The notes below the pieces were generated by a model. That model saw only the letters and a program-made list of their open reading frames with translations. It was not told the DNA's origin and did no database searches. Positions 8,937 to 17,263 of a stretch of DNA of 64,000 nt are shown piece by piece. The position numbers and the translations under genes were made by a program. The stretch comes from an archaeon (GTDB lineage: Archaea; Aenigmatarchaeota; Aenigmatarchaeia; QMZP01; JAFGSV01): contig JANQNF010000016.1 of NCBI GenBank assembly GCA_028279705.1, positions 111,864-175,863 of the forward strand. Direction: 5' to 3'. The number at the start of each line of letters is the position of its first letter. The stretch's first letter is position 1.

Positions 8937-8944
8937 AATATATC

Positions 8945-9244
8945 ATGAAGTTATTCCTATATAACGATGACTTCGATATGAATGGTGACTTCGCTGTTCT
9001 GCACGGATTTAGGTTGGCGATGGATAAATGCCACCGTAGACCAGAGCTACTAGAAGCAGCATCACCATCTAGCGTGTACGGCAGAGTCGTAGACGTTGAT
9101 GAATTTGACCTAGAAAAGTTCGATACATACTATTGCCTAGGTCTTGAAGTATACCACCGTATTGAAGTGGAAGTAGTTCTAGGCGGCGGGGAGACAATCG
9201 TCGCCTTCACATACAAGTTCAATGTTGAAGAGCCAGTAAAATGA
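8945..9244 (+). CDS. gamma-glutamylcyclotransferase-like (GGCT/AIG2 fold) protein
   Basis: 99 aa. Begins MKLFLYNDDFDMNG where GGCT proteins have a FVYGTL-type strand, and continues SSVYGRVVDVDEF then FDTYYCLG...YHRIEVEV...IVAFTYKF, which follows the GGCT strand order. The catalytic Glu that normally sits in the LDxxEG motif is replaced (FDTYY), so it may be inactive or a binding protein. Moderate confidence in the fold, low in function. ATG follows TAGAAT by 5 bases. Confidence 0.4.
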   Translation: MKLFLYNDDFDMNGDFAVLHGFRLAMDKCHRRPELLEAASPSSVYGRVVDVDEFDLEKFDTYYCLGLEVYHRIEVEVVLGGGETIVAFTYKFNVEEPVK

Positions 9245-9657
9245 TTAGATGGTTATTAGATAAATTTGCTCGCCGTCGTGTTATGGAAATGACTTTTGGT
9301 GAGCTACTCGATAAGCGAAGCATCTTTGCTGTTAAAGCAGACCGTGGCATTGCGCCTGACCAGCATTGGGAGCAGATTAAGCGTATCGACGCATGGTTGA
9401 TGCCTTACGTTAGACGTAATTTTGACCCTGACACCAGAGCGCGAATTGTAGTTTTGATGGGTCTTTTGTTCGACTGTAACAACACACAGTTTGATTTCGA
9501 AGACCAAGTTTTTGAACTAGGTGGCGAAGAAGGATTACAAGCTGCGAAGAATTCTCGCAAATATAATCAGCGCCGTGCAGCCCTTAAAAAAGAGATTGAT
9601 GAGATTTTTGGCGAGAAGTATTTAGAAGTCAAAAAGTACGCGAAGTTAAACAATTAG
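9241..9657 (+). CDS. hypothetical protein, 138 aa
   Basis: Helical, charged protein. GELLDKRSIFAVKADRG and HWEQIKRIDAWL resemble the opening of DUF6165-type proteins (GELLDK-x-I-x3-K pattern) that accompany glycosyltransferase clusters; this is a weak match. It ends in a Lys-rich helix (KKYAKLNN). It overlaps the previous stop by 4 bases (ATGA), so it is probably coupled. Confidence 0.55.
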   Translation: MIRWLLDKFARRRVMEMTFGELLDKRSIFAVKADRGIAPDQHWEQIKRIDAWLMPYVRRNFDPDTRARIVVLMGLLFDCNNTQFDFEDQVFELGGEEGLQAAKNSRKYNQRRAALKKEIDEIFGEKYLEVKKYAKLNN

Positions 9658-9673
9658 AATGGGTTAATATCAT

Positions 9674-10117
9674 ATGCAAAACAACAACGAACTAAAGGTT
9701 ATTGTAGAAAAACTACATCCAGACGCAAAAATTCCTACCAAAGGAAGTGCAGAAGCGGCATGTTTTGATATTTATTCAGTAGAGAATGCTGTTGTCCAGC
9801 AGGGTCTAGTGACTATTGTCAGAACGGGCGTAAAAATGCGCATTCCAACTGGTTACATGATTCATATTGTGCCTAGAAGCGGGCTGGCTTATCATCATGG
9901 CGTTGCTGTGCTGGGTGGTATTGTCGACTCAGATTATCGTGGCGAAATTATGGTCATGCTTTCGGCGCTGGATTCAGGAACTTACAAAACAATTGAAGTT
10001 GGCGAACGTATCGCTCAGCTTCAAATCATTCCTGTACCACCAGTTTCGATGGTAGAAGGAAGTGTTGATAATGACACAGAGCGAGGTGAAGGCGGGTTCG
10101 GAAGCACGGGTAGTTAA
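9674..10117 (+). CDS. dut: dUTP diphosphatase (trimeric dUTPase)
   Basis: 147 aa with all five motifs in order: AACFDIYS, PRSGLA, GGIVDSDYRGEI (catalytic Asp), RIAQLQI and the C-terminal glycine-rich RGEGGFGSTG. It hydrolyses dUTP to dUMP and pyrophosphate, keeping uracil out of DNA and giving ThyX its substrate. Start ATG 9674 follows a 16-base gap. Works with the dCMP deaminases, ThyX (13356) and uracil-DNA glycosylase (57300). Confidence 0.95.
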   Translation: MQNNNELKVIVEKLHPDAKIPTKGSAEAACFDIYSVENAVVQQGLVTIVRTGVKMRIPTGYMIHIVPRSGLAYHHGVAVLGGIVDSDYRGEIMVMLSALDSGTYKTIEVGERIAQLQIIPVPPVSMVEGSVDNDTERGEGGFGSTGS

Positions 10118-10382
10118 TCTCTACAAGGAACGATACGATGTTTATATCGGGCGTGCTGGTAAAGGAAAAGATGGGTACTTTGGAAACCCATTTAGACTAG
10201 AAACAGGAGAAGCGCGCGGTGGTACTATTGAAAGATATCGTAAATGGTTTTATACTCGCCTACAGAACGACAAAGAATTTCGAAAAAGAATTGAAAGCCT
10301 TAGAGGTAAAACTCTCGGCTGCTTCTGTAAACCAAAACCCTGCCATGGGGACGTAATTGTGGAGTATTTGAATGGCGCGTAA
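10071..10382 (+). CDS. DUF4326 family protein
   Basis: 103 aa. VVNLYKERYDVYIGRAGKGK, then YFGNPF, YRKWFYTRL and the C-terminal LRGKTLGCFCKPKPCHGDVI match DUF4326, a small family common in phages and mobile elements. The Cys/His-rich tail could hold a metal. Function not established. ATG 10071 has GGAAG upstream and overlaps the dUTPase gene by 47 bases in another frame, so the pair is translationally linked. Confidence 0.8.
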   Translation: MTQSEVKAGSEARVVNLYKERYDVYIGRAGKGKDGYFGNPFRLETGEARGGTIERYRKWFYTRLQNDKEFRKRIESLRGKTLGCFCKPKPCHGDVIVEYLNGA

Positions 10383-10959
10383 TAACGACTTTTACGATAA
10401 CTACTTTTCGTACGGTATTGACCCGCGTCGTCGCCGTATTTTTCTGGATGAGAGTATCGATGAAGTAAGTATCGGTAGGCTTATCCAGTCTCTTTATGTG
10501 ATGAAGGATGAGAGCACCGATAGGCCAATTGAGATTGTCATTTCGTCTTTCGGTGGTTGTGAATACGAAATGTTTGCAGCTTACGATGTTATCCGTAGTC
10601 TGCATAATGTTACCATTAAAACAATTGCTGTAGGTAAAGTAATGAGTGCAGCGCCGCTTATCTTAGCGGCTGGCGATGAGCGTTATTGCTATCCAACAAC
10701 TCAGTTTATGGTTCACGAGAGCGCATACGAAATGCTTGAGCGTCATAATAACGCCAAGGTTACAGTAGCACATTTCGAAGACCTGACAAAAATCTGGGCT
10801 GAAAAGATGGCTGAGCGCACAGCACTTTCTGCAAAACAATGGCTTAACCTAACTGAGCGTACGGGTAGAGATAAATACTTTGGCGCTAAGCAAGCACTAA
10901 AGTACGAACTGGTAGATGGTATCATCATGCCAGATGGTAAGATTTATAGAGGCGAGTAA
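10372..10959 (+). CDS. ClpP-like serine protease
   Basis: 195 aa, the normal ClpP length. IFLDESIDEVSI opens the fold; the nucleophile Ser lies in GKVMSAAPLILAAG (ClpP has GxASAA), the His in TQFMVHES, and an Asp candidate in RDKYFGAKQALKYELVDGI. These three form the usual triad. ClpP enzymes form barrels that degrade proteins delivered by an AAA+ partner; none is adjacent, so it may use a host unfoldase or act in phage processing. Overlaps the DUF4326 gene by 11 bases. Confidence 0.85.
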   Translation: MARNNDFYDNYFSYGIDPRRRRIFLDESIDEVSIGRLIQSLYVMKDESTDRPIEIVISSFGGCEYEMFAAYDVIRSLHNVTIKTIAVGKVMSAAPLILAAGDERYCYPTTQFMVHESAYEMLERHNNAKVTVAHFEDLTKIWAEKMAERTALSAKQWLNLTERTGRDKYFGAKQALKYELVDGIIMPDGKIYRGE

Positions 10960-11303
10960 TGCCTACATATGAATTCAAATGCGCTGACTGTGAAGTCATC
11001 ATTGAAGAAGAGCATTCTATGAAAGATGCTCCATCGGAAACTACATGTCCTGACTGTGGAAACACAGTCGGGCGTTTTTATGGCTCCATGAACTTCGTTC
11101 TGAAGGGTGGAGATTGGCCCGGCAAAATTGTTAAGCGTTCTGGAGGCAAGGTTCTTGGTAAAGGCGCTACTCTAGACGAAGTAATGGCAGACCGTAAGAA
11201 AAAGGGATTGGATACGCGCGAGAAAGAAAAGCCAATGTCTGACGCAGAGTTCGAGCGTCGTAGAGCATTGAATAAAAGGTGGTTGGAGGAGAATAAGGGC
11301 TAA
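10959..11303 (+). CDS. FmdB-like zinc-ribbon protein
   Basis: 114 aa. MPTYEFKCADCE...CPDCG is the single zinc-ribbon of the FmdB family, with two CxxC knuckles. After the ribbon comes a Gly/Lys-rich linker and a charged helix (DAEFERRRALNKRWLEE). Function unknown; regulatory or nucleic-acid binding is the usual guess. It begins in the ClpP stop (TAATG) and ends in the start of the reductase gene. Confidence 0.8.
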   Translation: MPTYEFKCADCEVIIEEEHSMKDAPSETTCPDCGNTVGRFYGSMNFVLKGGDWPGKIVKRSGGKVLGKGATLDEVMADRKKKGLDTREKEKPMSDAEFERRRALNKRWLEENKG

Positions 11304-13285
11304 TGCAATATTTTAAGCTCTCCGAAGTATTCTTGGAGGGTTATAAAGGACGACAACCGGACTGGGGGTTCGGCGCGTTGTCCTTTTTTACCTTCAAGCG
11401 CACATACGCAAGAAATGTTCCCGGAGAAAACCGCACGGAAGAATTTTGGGAAGCTGTAAAGCGAATTGTTGAAGGTGTGTTCACCATTCAAAAGATGCAT
11501 TGCAGCTACCATAAGTTAATCTGGGATAACCGCAAAGCGCAGCGTTCAGCGCAAAAGATGTTCGAGAAGATTTGGAACTTCAAGTTCTCTCCACCCGGCC
11601 GTGGCTGGTGGGCTATGGGAACTCCGATGATTTACAACAACTCGGCAGCACTGAATAACTGCGGTTTTGTTTCCACCAAAGACATTGCCAAAGAAGGACT
11701 AGCATCACCATTCTGCTGGTCTATGGATATGTTAATGCTTGGTGTTGGCATTGGGTTCGACACCAAAGGCGCTGGCTTTGTAGTAAAAGAGCCGCGCTCA
11801 CGCGAAGGCGAATTTGTCATTCCTGATACAAGAGAGGGGTGGGTCGAAGCACTTAACATGGTCCTTTCGGCCTTCGAAGGGCGCAACTTGCCTAACTTCG
11901 TATATGACAAAATTCGCAAAGCCGGGGAGCCCATTAAGGGTTTCGGTGGAGTCGCTTCTGGACCTGCTCCTCTCAAGCAATTACTCGAAGATATTGATGC
12001 GATGCTAACCGCAAAGGTTGGTGAAGAACTAGATTCGGTTGATATCGTCGATATTATGAATATGGTTGGACGAGCCGTTGTGGCTGGCAACGTCCGTCGT
12101 TCAGCCGAAGTAGCACTAGGCGAATCTGGTGACCACTACTTTATCCAGTGCAAAGACCCTGACAAATACAAAGACCAGCTTCTCAGCCATAGGTGGGCGT
12201 CTAATAACTCTGTCTATGCTAAGACTGATGATGACCTTACTTTCCCAGCGCAATATACTGCTAAAAACGGAGAGCCGGGTTATGCATTCGAAGATATTAT
12301 CAAGAAGTATGGCCGTCTAAAAGATGAGCCAGATTGGATTGACATTGACTTTGCTGGTCTGAATCCTTGCATGGAGCAGATTCTTGAATCGTATGAACTA
12401 TGCTGCCTAGTGGAAACTTATCCAAGCAACCACGAGTCAGCAGAGGAATACTATGATACTCTTAAGTATGCCTATCTATATGCTAAGAGCGTAACGCTTC
12501 TACCCACACATGAGCCAAGAACAAATGCTGTGATGCTTCGTAATCGTCGTATTGGCGTTAGTCAGAGTGGCATTGAAATGGCAAAGGCTAAGTTTGGGTC
12601 AGGTAGTTACTATCGTGAGTTCTGCGATAAAGGCTATGATGCAGTCAAGCATTGGGATAAGATTTACTCTCGTTGGCTCTGCATTCCAATGTCTAAGCGT
12701 GTTACATCGGTGAAACCTAGCGGCACAGTCTCCCTACTAGCTGGTGTGACTCCGGGAGTTCATTATGACCATGCGGAATTCTATTACCGTACGGTACGTG
12801 TCGCTAAGAACTCCCCACTTGTTATCAAGTTGCGCGAAGCTGGATATAGAATTGAAAATGCTCTGACCGACCCTAATAACACAGTTGTTATCTACTTCCC
12901 AATCAAAGCAAAGAACTTCCGTAAGAGCAAAGATGATGTTACAGTATGGGAGCAGCTTAATAATGTAGCTCAGATGCAGTATTATTGGGCCGACAATTCG
13001 GTAAGCTGTACAGTCACGTTCAAACCGCACGAAGCCGCCGATATCCCAGAAGCTATTGAAATGTTTAGGGATAAGCTAAAGGCCGTATCATTCCTACCAT
13101 TGATGGACCACGGCTATGAGCAGGCACCATATCAGACTATCACTGAATCAGAATATCTAAATGCTATTAAGGGCCTCAAGGAATTCTCCTTGGATGAAGA
13201 GATATCTGAAGAAGACAGGAAGTTTGATAAATACTGTACTGGCGAAGCCTGCGAGCTAGATATTACCGAAAAAATAAATACATAA
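11303..13285 (+). CDS. class II (B12-dependent) ribonucleotide reductase
   Basis: 660 aa single-chain reductase. NNCGFVSTKD near residue 118 carries the first active-site Cys, NPCMEQ the loop with the radical Cys and the Glu equivalent, and a C-terminal CTGEAC pair would shuttle electrons from thioredoxin. There is no second subunit gene and no glycyl-radical motif, and the length fits monomeric adenosylcobalamin-dependent ribonucleoside-triphosphate reductases. It makes dNTPs for replication. A strong terminator follows at 13313-13340, ending the precursor operon. Confidence 0.88.
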   Translation: MQYFKLSEVFLEGYKGRQPDWGFGALSFFTFKRTYARNVPGENRTEEFWEAVKRIVEGVFTIQKMHCSYHKLIWDNRKAQRSAQKMFEKIWNFKFSPPGRGWWAMGTPMIYNNSAALNNCGFVSTKDIAKEGLASPFCWSMDMLMLGVGIGFDTKGAGFVVKEPRSREGEFVIPDTREGWVEALNMVLSAFEGRNLPNFVYDKIRKAGEPIKGFGGVASGPAPLKQLLEDIDAMLTAKVGEELDSVDIVDIMNMVGRAVVAGNVRRSAEVALGESGDHYFIQCKDPDKYKDQLLSHRWASNNSVYAKTDDDLTFPAQYTAKNGEPGYAFEDIIKKYGRLKDEPDWIDIDFAGLNPCMEQILESYELCCLVETYPSNHESAEEYYDTLKYAYLYAKSVTLLPTHEPRTNAVMLRNRRIGVSQSGIEMAKAKFGSGSYYREFCDKGYDAVKHWDKIYSRWLCIPMSKRVTSVKPSGTVSLLAGVTPGVHYDHAEFYYRTVRVAKNSPLVIKLREAGYRIENALTDPNNTVVIYFPIKAKNFRKSKDDVTVWEQLNNVAQMQYYWADNSVSCTVTFKPHEAADIPEAIEMFRDKLKAVSFLPLMDHGYEQAPYQTITESEYLNAIKGLKEFSLDEEISEEDRKFDKYCTGEACELDITEKINT

Positions 13286-13312
13286 ATTGGTAGACCGCTG
13301 CTCTTTTTTGAG

Positions 13313-13340
13313 AAACCCCGCGTAAATATGCGGGGTTTTT
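13313..13340 (+). terminator. Rho-independent terminator
   Basis: Stem AAACCCCGC / GCGGGGTTT with an 8-base loop, running directly into TTTTT. It follows the reductase stop and precedes thyX, so it separates two transcription units. Confidence 0.88.
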
Positions 13341-13343
13341 CTA

Positions 13344-13349
13344 TATAAT
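13344..13349 (+). promoter_or_regulatory. -10-like hexamer immediately upstream of thyX
   Basis: TATAAT lies only 6 bases before the thyX ATG, right after the terminator U-run. No -35 match at 17 bp. If used, the transcript would begin at or inside the start codon, giving a leaderless mRNA; the 6-base spacer AAGCTT has no Shine-Dalgarno. Confidence 0.35.
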
Positions 13350-13355
13350 AAGCTT

Positions 13356-14057
13356 ATGCAAGAACAAAAAATCAGCGTTCTAGACCACGGACATGTCACG
13401 CTGATTGACCACCTAGGCGACGACCTAACGGTAGTCAATAGTGCTCGTGTATCTTTCGGTAATAAGAAAGAAAAGCTAGACAAACGCGATATAAAACTAA
13501 TCGAATATCTAGTCAAAAATAAACACGATTCCCCCCTTCGCCACGTACAACTACAGTTCCGAGTTAAAGCGCCTGAGTTCATCATGCGTCAGTGGTACAA
13601 GCACGTAATTGGTATTGGTTATACCGTACATCGTGAGCCTGACCACGCTTGGAATGAAATTAGTGGCAGATACGTAACCTACGAACCTCAGTTCTATAGA
13701 CCTGAAAGGTTCCGCTTACAGTCCGAAGATAACAAACAAGCCACTAAAGATGAAGCAGTAGAAAACAATCTTGGTGCTAAAGTAGCCTATAATACAGCCA
13801 TTGAACTATCCTATAAGCTGTATAAAGAACTATTAGGTATGGGTGTTGGTAAAGAGCAGGCACGAGGCGTTCTGCCTGTCTCATTCTATACAGAAGTAAT
13901 TTGGACAGCATCACTACAAGCTGTTATGAATTTCGTGTCTTTGCGCGACCATGAGCACGCACAGTGGGAAATTCGTGAGTATGCTAAAGCTGTTCGTAGT
14001 CTAGTATCTCAAGTTGCACCACACACGCTGGAAGCATGGGATAAATTTAGGAGTTAA
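13356..14057 (+). CDS. thyX: flavin-dependent thymidylate synthase
   Basis: 233 aa. ISVLDHGHVTLIDHLGDDL then VNSARVSFG is the ThyX N-terminus; SPLRHVQLQFRVKAP, RQWYKHVIG and the signature end NEISGRYV are conserved, although the RHR segment is rearranged (QWYKH followed by a short insertion). It converts dUMP to dTMP with methylene-tetrahydrofolate, NADPH and FAD. The start is fixed by the conserved N-terminus only five residues in. It takes dUMP from dUTPase and dCMP deaminase. Confidence 0.92.
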   Translation: MQEQKISVLDHGHVTLIDHLGDDLTVVNSARVSFGNKKEKLDKRDIKLIEYLVKNKHDSPLRHVQLQFRVKAPEFIMRQWYKHVIGIGYTVHREPDHAWNEISGRYVTYEPQFYRPERFRLQSEDNKQATKDEAVENNLGAKVAYNTAIELSYKLYKELLGMGVGKEQARGVLPVSFYTEVIWTASLQAVMNFVSLRDHEHAQWEIREYAKAVRSLVSQVAPHTLEAWDKFRS

Positions 14058-14058
14058 G

Positions 14059-14424
14059 ATGAGAAGCCTAATCACAATAGCTATGGTATTGGTGCTATTT
14101 TTCGGTGGCCTGAGCATCATGGATGCAAGAGCACAAGAAGATGCGATTGGTGGCGGTGTTGTCAAGACAGTTAAAACTAAGATGACACCCGCACAGTTTA
14201 TCGCTAGGTTTGTAGAACTTGGAAATCAAGATGGCACACTGAGAGGCCCGTTTGATATTATCGTTGGCACTACAGATAAGGGCGCTGGCGGCATGAAGTA
14301 TTCAAATGTTCCTTTTGCTATTCTGCTTGGCGATGGTAGCATTGCTTTTCCAAATGGTGATAAGGGTAAAGGCGGCAAAGCAGTCCTAGTCCTCACATCT
14401 AATTGGACTTTGAGAACTAAGTAA
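14059..14424 (+). CDS. secreted/periplasmic hypothetical protein, 121 aa
   Basis: ATG 14059 has a good ribosome site (AGGAG). LITIAMVLVLFFGGLSIM followed by ARA then QED is a signal peptide with a likely signal-peptidase cleavage site. The mature part is Gly-rich and small, with MTPAQFIARF and LVLTSNWTLRTK. No family recognised. The export signal suggests an envelope function. Confidence 0.65.
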   Translation: MRSLITIAMVLVLFFGGLSIMDARAQEDAIGGGVVKTVKTKMTPAQFIARFVELGNQDGTLRGPFDIIVGTTDKGAGGMKYSNVPFAILLGDGSIAFPNGDKGKGGKAVLVLTSNWTLRTK

Positions 14425-15428
14425 TGAAAACAGCACTAATTACTGGCGCTAGCGGACAAGACGCCTACTACCTAGCACTTCTTCTTCTAGAGAAGGGGTA
14501 TAGGGTGGTAGCAACTCAGCGTCGTTCTGCGCGCGCTTATTCTAGCACAGTTGAAGAATTGTGCAAGAACGACAACTACATTCTAGAATGGGGTGATGTA
14601 ACTGATATGTCGGCCATTCTGAGAGTTGTTAAACAATATCAGCCGGATGAGTTTTACCATCTGGCGGCACAATCGGAAGTTGGCACAAGCTTTCACGAGC
14701 CTCTAAGCACCATCAGTATTACAGGAAAAGGTGCTGCAATTTGCTTAGAAGCTGTACGTATCGGAGCGCCAGAATGCAAGTTCTACTTTGCAGGTAGTTC
14801 AGAGCAGTACGGTGACGCTCACGGTGGTCTACCCACTAATGAAGAATCACCAATGCTCCCGCGCAGTCCCTATGCATGTGCTAAGCTTATGGGGTATAAC
14901 CTAACTCGTGTCTATCGTGAATCATATGGAATGTTTGCATGTGCGGGCGTTCTATTTAATCATGAATCACCAGAGCGCAAGCCATACTTTGTTACTCGTA
15001 AGATTACTCACGGCGTAGCTCGTATCGTAGCTGGCATTGACAAGCATATTGAACTCGGTAATCTGGACTCTGGTCGAGATTGGGGTCATTCTGCTGACTA
15101 CATGCGTGCTGCGTGGATGATGCTACAAGCCGACAAGCCTGATGACTACGTAGTAGCAATGGGTACATTTAACACAATTGAAGACTTACTTAGGATTGCT
15201 TTTGCAGAGGCAGGACTATCATCATGGGAGAATCCAGATGGATGGAAGCCTTATATCAAACAGAATCCTAAGTGGATGCGCCCACACGACGTTACTCGTC
15301 TAATCGGAGATTCATCTAAAATTAGAAAGAGTCTTGGCTGGCAGCCAGACTATACTTTCGAAAAGATGATTAGAGAGATGGTTCAGCATGACCTTAGACT
15401 TCTTAAGTGCGCTAGCAATAGCAATTAG
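14424..15428 (+). CDS. GDP-mannose 4,6-dehydratase-like SDR enzyme
   Basis: 334 aa. The Rossmann motif GASGQDAYYLALLLLEKGY and FNHESPERKPYFVTRKIT are diagnostic for GDP-mannose 4,6-dehydratase (Gmd); FAGSSEQYG supplies the Ser/Glu pair and YACAKLMGY the catalytic Tyr-x3-Lys. It would make GDP-4-keto-6-deoxy-mannose, the precursor of fucose, rhamnose, perosamine and colitose. The ColD-like gene at 18190 suggests the 3,6-dideoxy branch. Starts in the previous stop (TAATG). Confidence 0.85.
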   Translation: MKTALITGASGQDAYYLALLLLEKGYRVVATQRRSARAYSSTVEELCKNDNYILEWGDVTDMSAILRVVKQYQPDEFYHLAAQSEVGTSFHEPLSTISITGKGAAICLEAVRIGAPECKFYFAGSSEQYGDAHGGLPTNEESPMLPRSPYACAKLMGYNLTRVYRESYGMFACAGVLFNHESPERKPYFVTRKITHGVARIVAGIDKHIELGNLDSGRDWGHSADYMRAAWMMLQADKPDDYVVAMGTFNTIEDLLRIAFAEAGLSSWENPDGWKPYIKQNPKWMRPHDVTRLIGDSSKIRKSLGWQPDYTFEKMIREMVQHDLRLLKCASNSN

Positions 15429-15888
15429 CATCGTAGTCGGATTTGTATTACAGCATAAGCGCAACAAGAAGCTTATCAGCTTGCTATCTGATAAAAACAG
15501 AAAACTAGATAAACACTTAGCGAAAAAGACTAGTGAGTTAGCTTCTGTACGAGTAAAGCACGGGCAAGCATGGGAAGTCTTCCTGCCATTGATGGAAGTA
15601 TTTGAGGAAGAACTAGGAGACAGAAACGAAGCTGTATTCTTAGGTCAACCTATTGACCTTATATACTTCAAACAAGACGAAATTGTCTTTGCCGAAGTGA
15701 AAACCGGAAATAGTCGTTTGTCCCAGAGACAGCGAAATATCAAAAAGTTAGTACAAGAAGGAAAAATCCGATGGGCAGAAGTCAACGACGACTTAAGGTT
15801 TGCTTCACCGGCCACCGACCAGATAAACTCGGTGGATACGATGACAACCCAACCCAAAAACGAACCAGAAAAGCACTCGCAGGAATGA
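15388..15888 (+). CDS. predicted endonuclease related to Holliday-junction resolvases (COG4741-like)
   Basis: 166 aa. N-terminal membrane helix (LSALAIAISIVVGFVL), a coiled-coil stretch, then VKHGQAWEVFLPLMEVF, FLGQPIDLIYF and IVFAEVKTGNSRLSQRQR, a PD-(D/E)XK nuclease core (D in PID, E and K in EVK). The family is membrane-associated and uncharacterised. The first 41 bases overlap the Gmd gene, and the last 118 bases overlap the SLOG gene in another frame, so its C-terminal tail is overprinted. Confidence 0.78.
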   Translation: MTLDFLSALAIAISIVVGFVLQHKRNKKLISLLSDKNRKLDKHLAKKTSELASVRVKHGQAWEVFLPLMEVFEEELGDRNEAVFLGQPIDLIYFKQDEIVFAEVKTGNSRLSQRQRNIKKLVQEGKIRWAEVNDDLRFASPATDQINSVDTMTTQPKNEPEKHSQE

Positions 15889-16298
15889 TTGCAAAGCTTG
15901 TCGAAGACAACGACTTTGTTGAATTCACTTCCGGTATGGCTGTTGGAGTAGATACTTGGGCAGCTATTGAAGTTCTCAAATTAAGATTGGCCCACCCAGA
16001 TAAAGTGTCTCTGCGTCTTGCCATCCCATTCGTAGGACAGCAAAACAAGTGGCCGCTTGCTTCACAAATGGAGTGGCTCGAAGTGTATCGAGCAGCCGAT
16101 TCTGTACAGTTTGTAGATGAAGAAGGCTATGCTCCGTGGAAGCTACTTAATCGAAACAAATGGATGGTTGATAATTGTGACCTAGTTGTTGCAGTATGGA
16201 ATGGTGAGAAGCGCGGTGGAACCGCACACTGTATTCGTTATGCTTCTCGCAAAGGCAAAGAGATTATCAATCTTTGGAGAGAAATTCATGTCAATTAG
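15771..16298 (+). CDS. SLOG/DUF1273 (YpsA-like) protein
   Basis: 175 aa. KVCFTGHRPDKLGGYD, FTSGMAVGVDTWAAIE, AIPFVGQQNKW, RNKWMVDNCDLVVAVWNG and KRGGTAHCIRYA match the DUF1273/YpsA branch of the SLOG nucleotide-binding fold. These proteins are thought to bind nucleotide-derived ligands; the role in phages is unknown. Start ATG 15771 is needed because the conserved KVCFTGHRP begins eight residues later. This forces a 118-base overlap with the upstream nuclease gene. Confidence 0.8.
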   Translation: MGRSQRRLKVCFTGHRPDKLGGYDDNPTQKRTRKALAGMIAKLVEDNDFVEFTSGMAVGVDTWAAIEVLKLRLAHPDKVSLRLAIPFVGQQNKWPLASQMEWLEVYRAADSVQFVDEEGYAPWKLLNRNKWMVDNCDLVVAVWNGEKRGGTAHCIRYASRKGKEIINLWREIHVN

Positions 16299-16707
16299 TT
16301 CAACCGAACTTCACTGGCTAGCAGGAATTCTAGAAGGTGAAGGTAGTTTCTATGTTGGCAAAACTCCAAACGGCGCACCGCGCATTCGTATTCAATGCAT
16401 TATGACGGATGAAGATATCATCCGACGTATGCATCAAATTACTGGAATTGGTAATGTAACTTTTAAGAAGCAGAATAATCCTAAGTGGGCAGATACTTGG
16501 TGCTGGTCTGTGACATATAGCGAAGATGTCGCCACCCTAGCCCAAACACTCAAGCCACTAATGGGTCAAAGACGTAACTTGCAAATAGATAAGCTGTTGA
16601 AAACTCATGAAACTATGAGTGGCAATAGAGGTTTCTTAGGTAGAAAACATACCGAAGCTACGAAAAGGAAAATGAGACTTGCACATGCGAGACGCAAAGC
16701 ACAATAA
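16288..16707 (+). CDS. LAGLIDADG homing endonuclease-like protein
   Basis: 139 aa. LHWLAGILEGEGSFYVG near residue 7 is the LAGLIDADG helix with its catalytic acidic residue; only one copy, so a homodimer is expected. The C-terminus (GFLGRKHTEATKRKMRLAH) matches the NUMOD3 DNA-binding helix of homing nucleases. It is free-standing, with no sign of an intron or intein around it. ATG 16288 overlaps the SLOG stop by 11 bases. Probably a mobile endonuclease inserted in the operon. Confidence 0.8.
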   Translation: MSISSTELHWLAGILEGEGSFYVGKTPNGAPRIRIQCIMTDEDIIRRMHQITGIGNVTFKKQNNPKWADTWCWSVTYSEDVATLAQTLKPLMGQRRNLQIDKLLKTHETMSGNRGFLGRKHTEATKRKMRLAHARRKAQ

Positions 16708-17263
16708 AGAAATAATCGTCTTGATTGGCACGCAGGGCGCTGGAAAGTCTACTTACAGTAGAGACTTAGAGAAACGCGCTGCAATGCACAAGCGCATTGC
16801 GAAAGATGATATTCGTGAGTTGTTGTTTCACCCGCAGGTGCAGTTCGACGACCATTTCCATCTTGAAATCCTAGTTACCCAAATTCAGAATATGCAAATT
16901 GAAGCTGCTGTTCTACTTGGGCTGACCCCTATCATTGATAACAACAATCATACTAAAGAAGAGCGCATGGGTCTTCTGTGGTCGCTTCGCTACCACTATC
17001 CTAACTGTCGCATTGTAGCACACTATGTCTATGCTCCTATTGAGCTATGTCTAGAACGTAACAAGCAGCGTCCGGGTAAAGCCATGGTTCCAGAAGATGT
17101 TGTTATAGAGTTCAATGACACTATGAAGAACAGTTTTGGTGGTTGCGACAACCCAACGTGGGTTCCTGACTTTCTTCGTGAAGAAGGTTTTGACGAAGTT
17201 CTAGTCATCGGACCTGACACCGTTAGCGCCATTAGAAAGCATAGCACCAATGTTGCTAACTAA
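16685..17263 (+). CDS. P-loop kinase, T4 Pnk 5'-kinase-like
   Basis: 192 aa. LIGTQGAGKSTYSRDL is the P-loop; RIAKDDIRELLF, IIDNNNHTKEER and the lid segment LERNKQRPGKAMVPEDVV match the 5'-OH polynucleotide kinase domain of phage T4 Pnk and related AAA_33 kinases. No 3'-phosphatase domain is present. A role in repairing 5'-OH RNA ends, such as nicked tRNAs, is plausible; no RNA ligase is visible in this window. ATG 16685 overlaps the homing endonuclease gene. Confidence 0.72.
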   Translation: MRDAKHNKEIIVLIGTQGAGKSTYSRDLEKRAAMHKRIAKDDIRELLFHPQVQFDDHFHLEILVTQIQNMQIEAAVLLGLTPIIDNNNHTKEERMGLLWSLRYHYPNCRIVAHYVYAPIELCLERNKQRPGKAMVPEDVVIEFNDTMKNSFGGCDNPTWVPDFLREEGFDEVLVIGPDTVSAIRKHSTNVAN

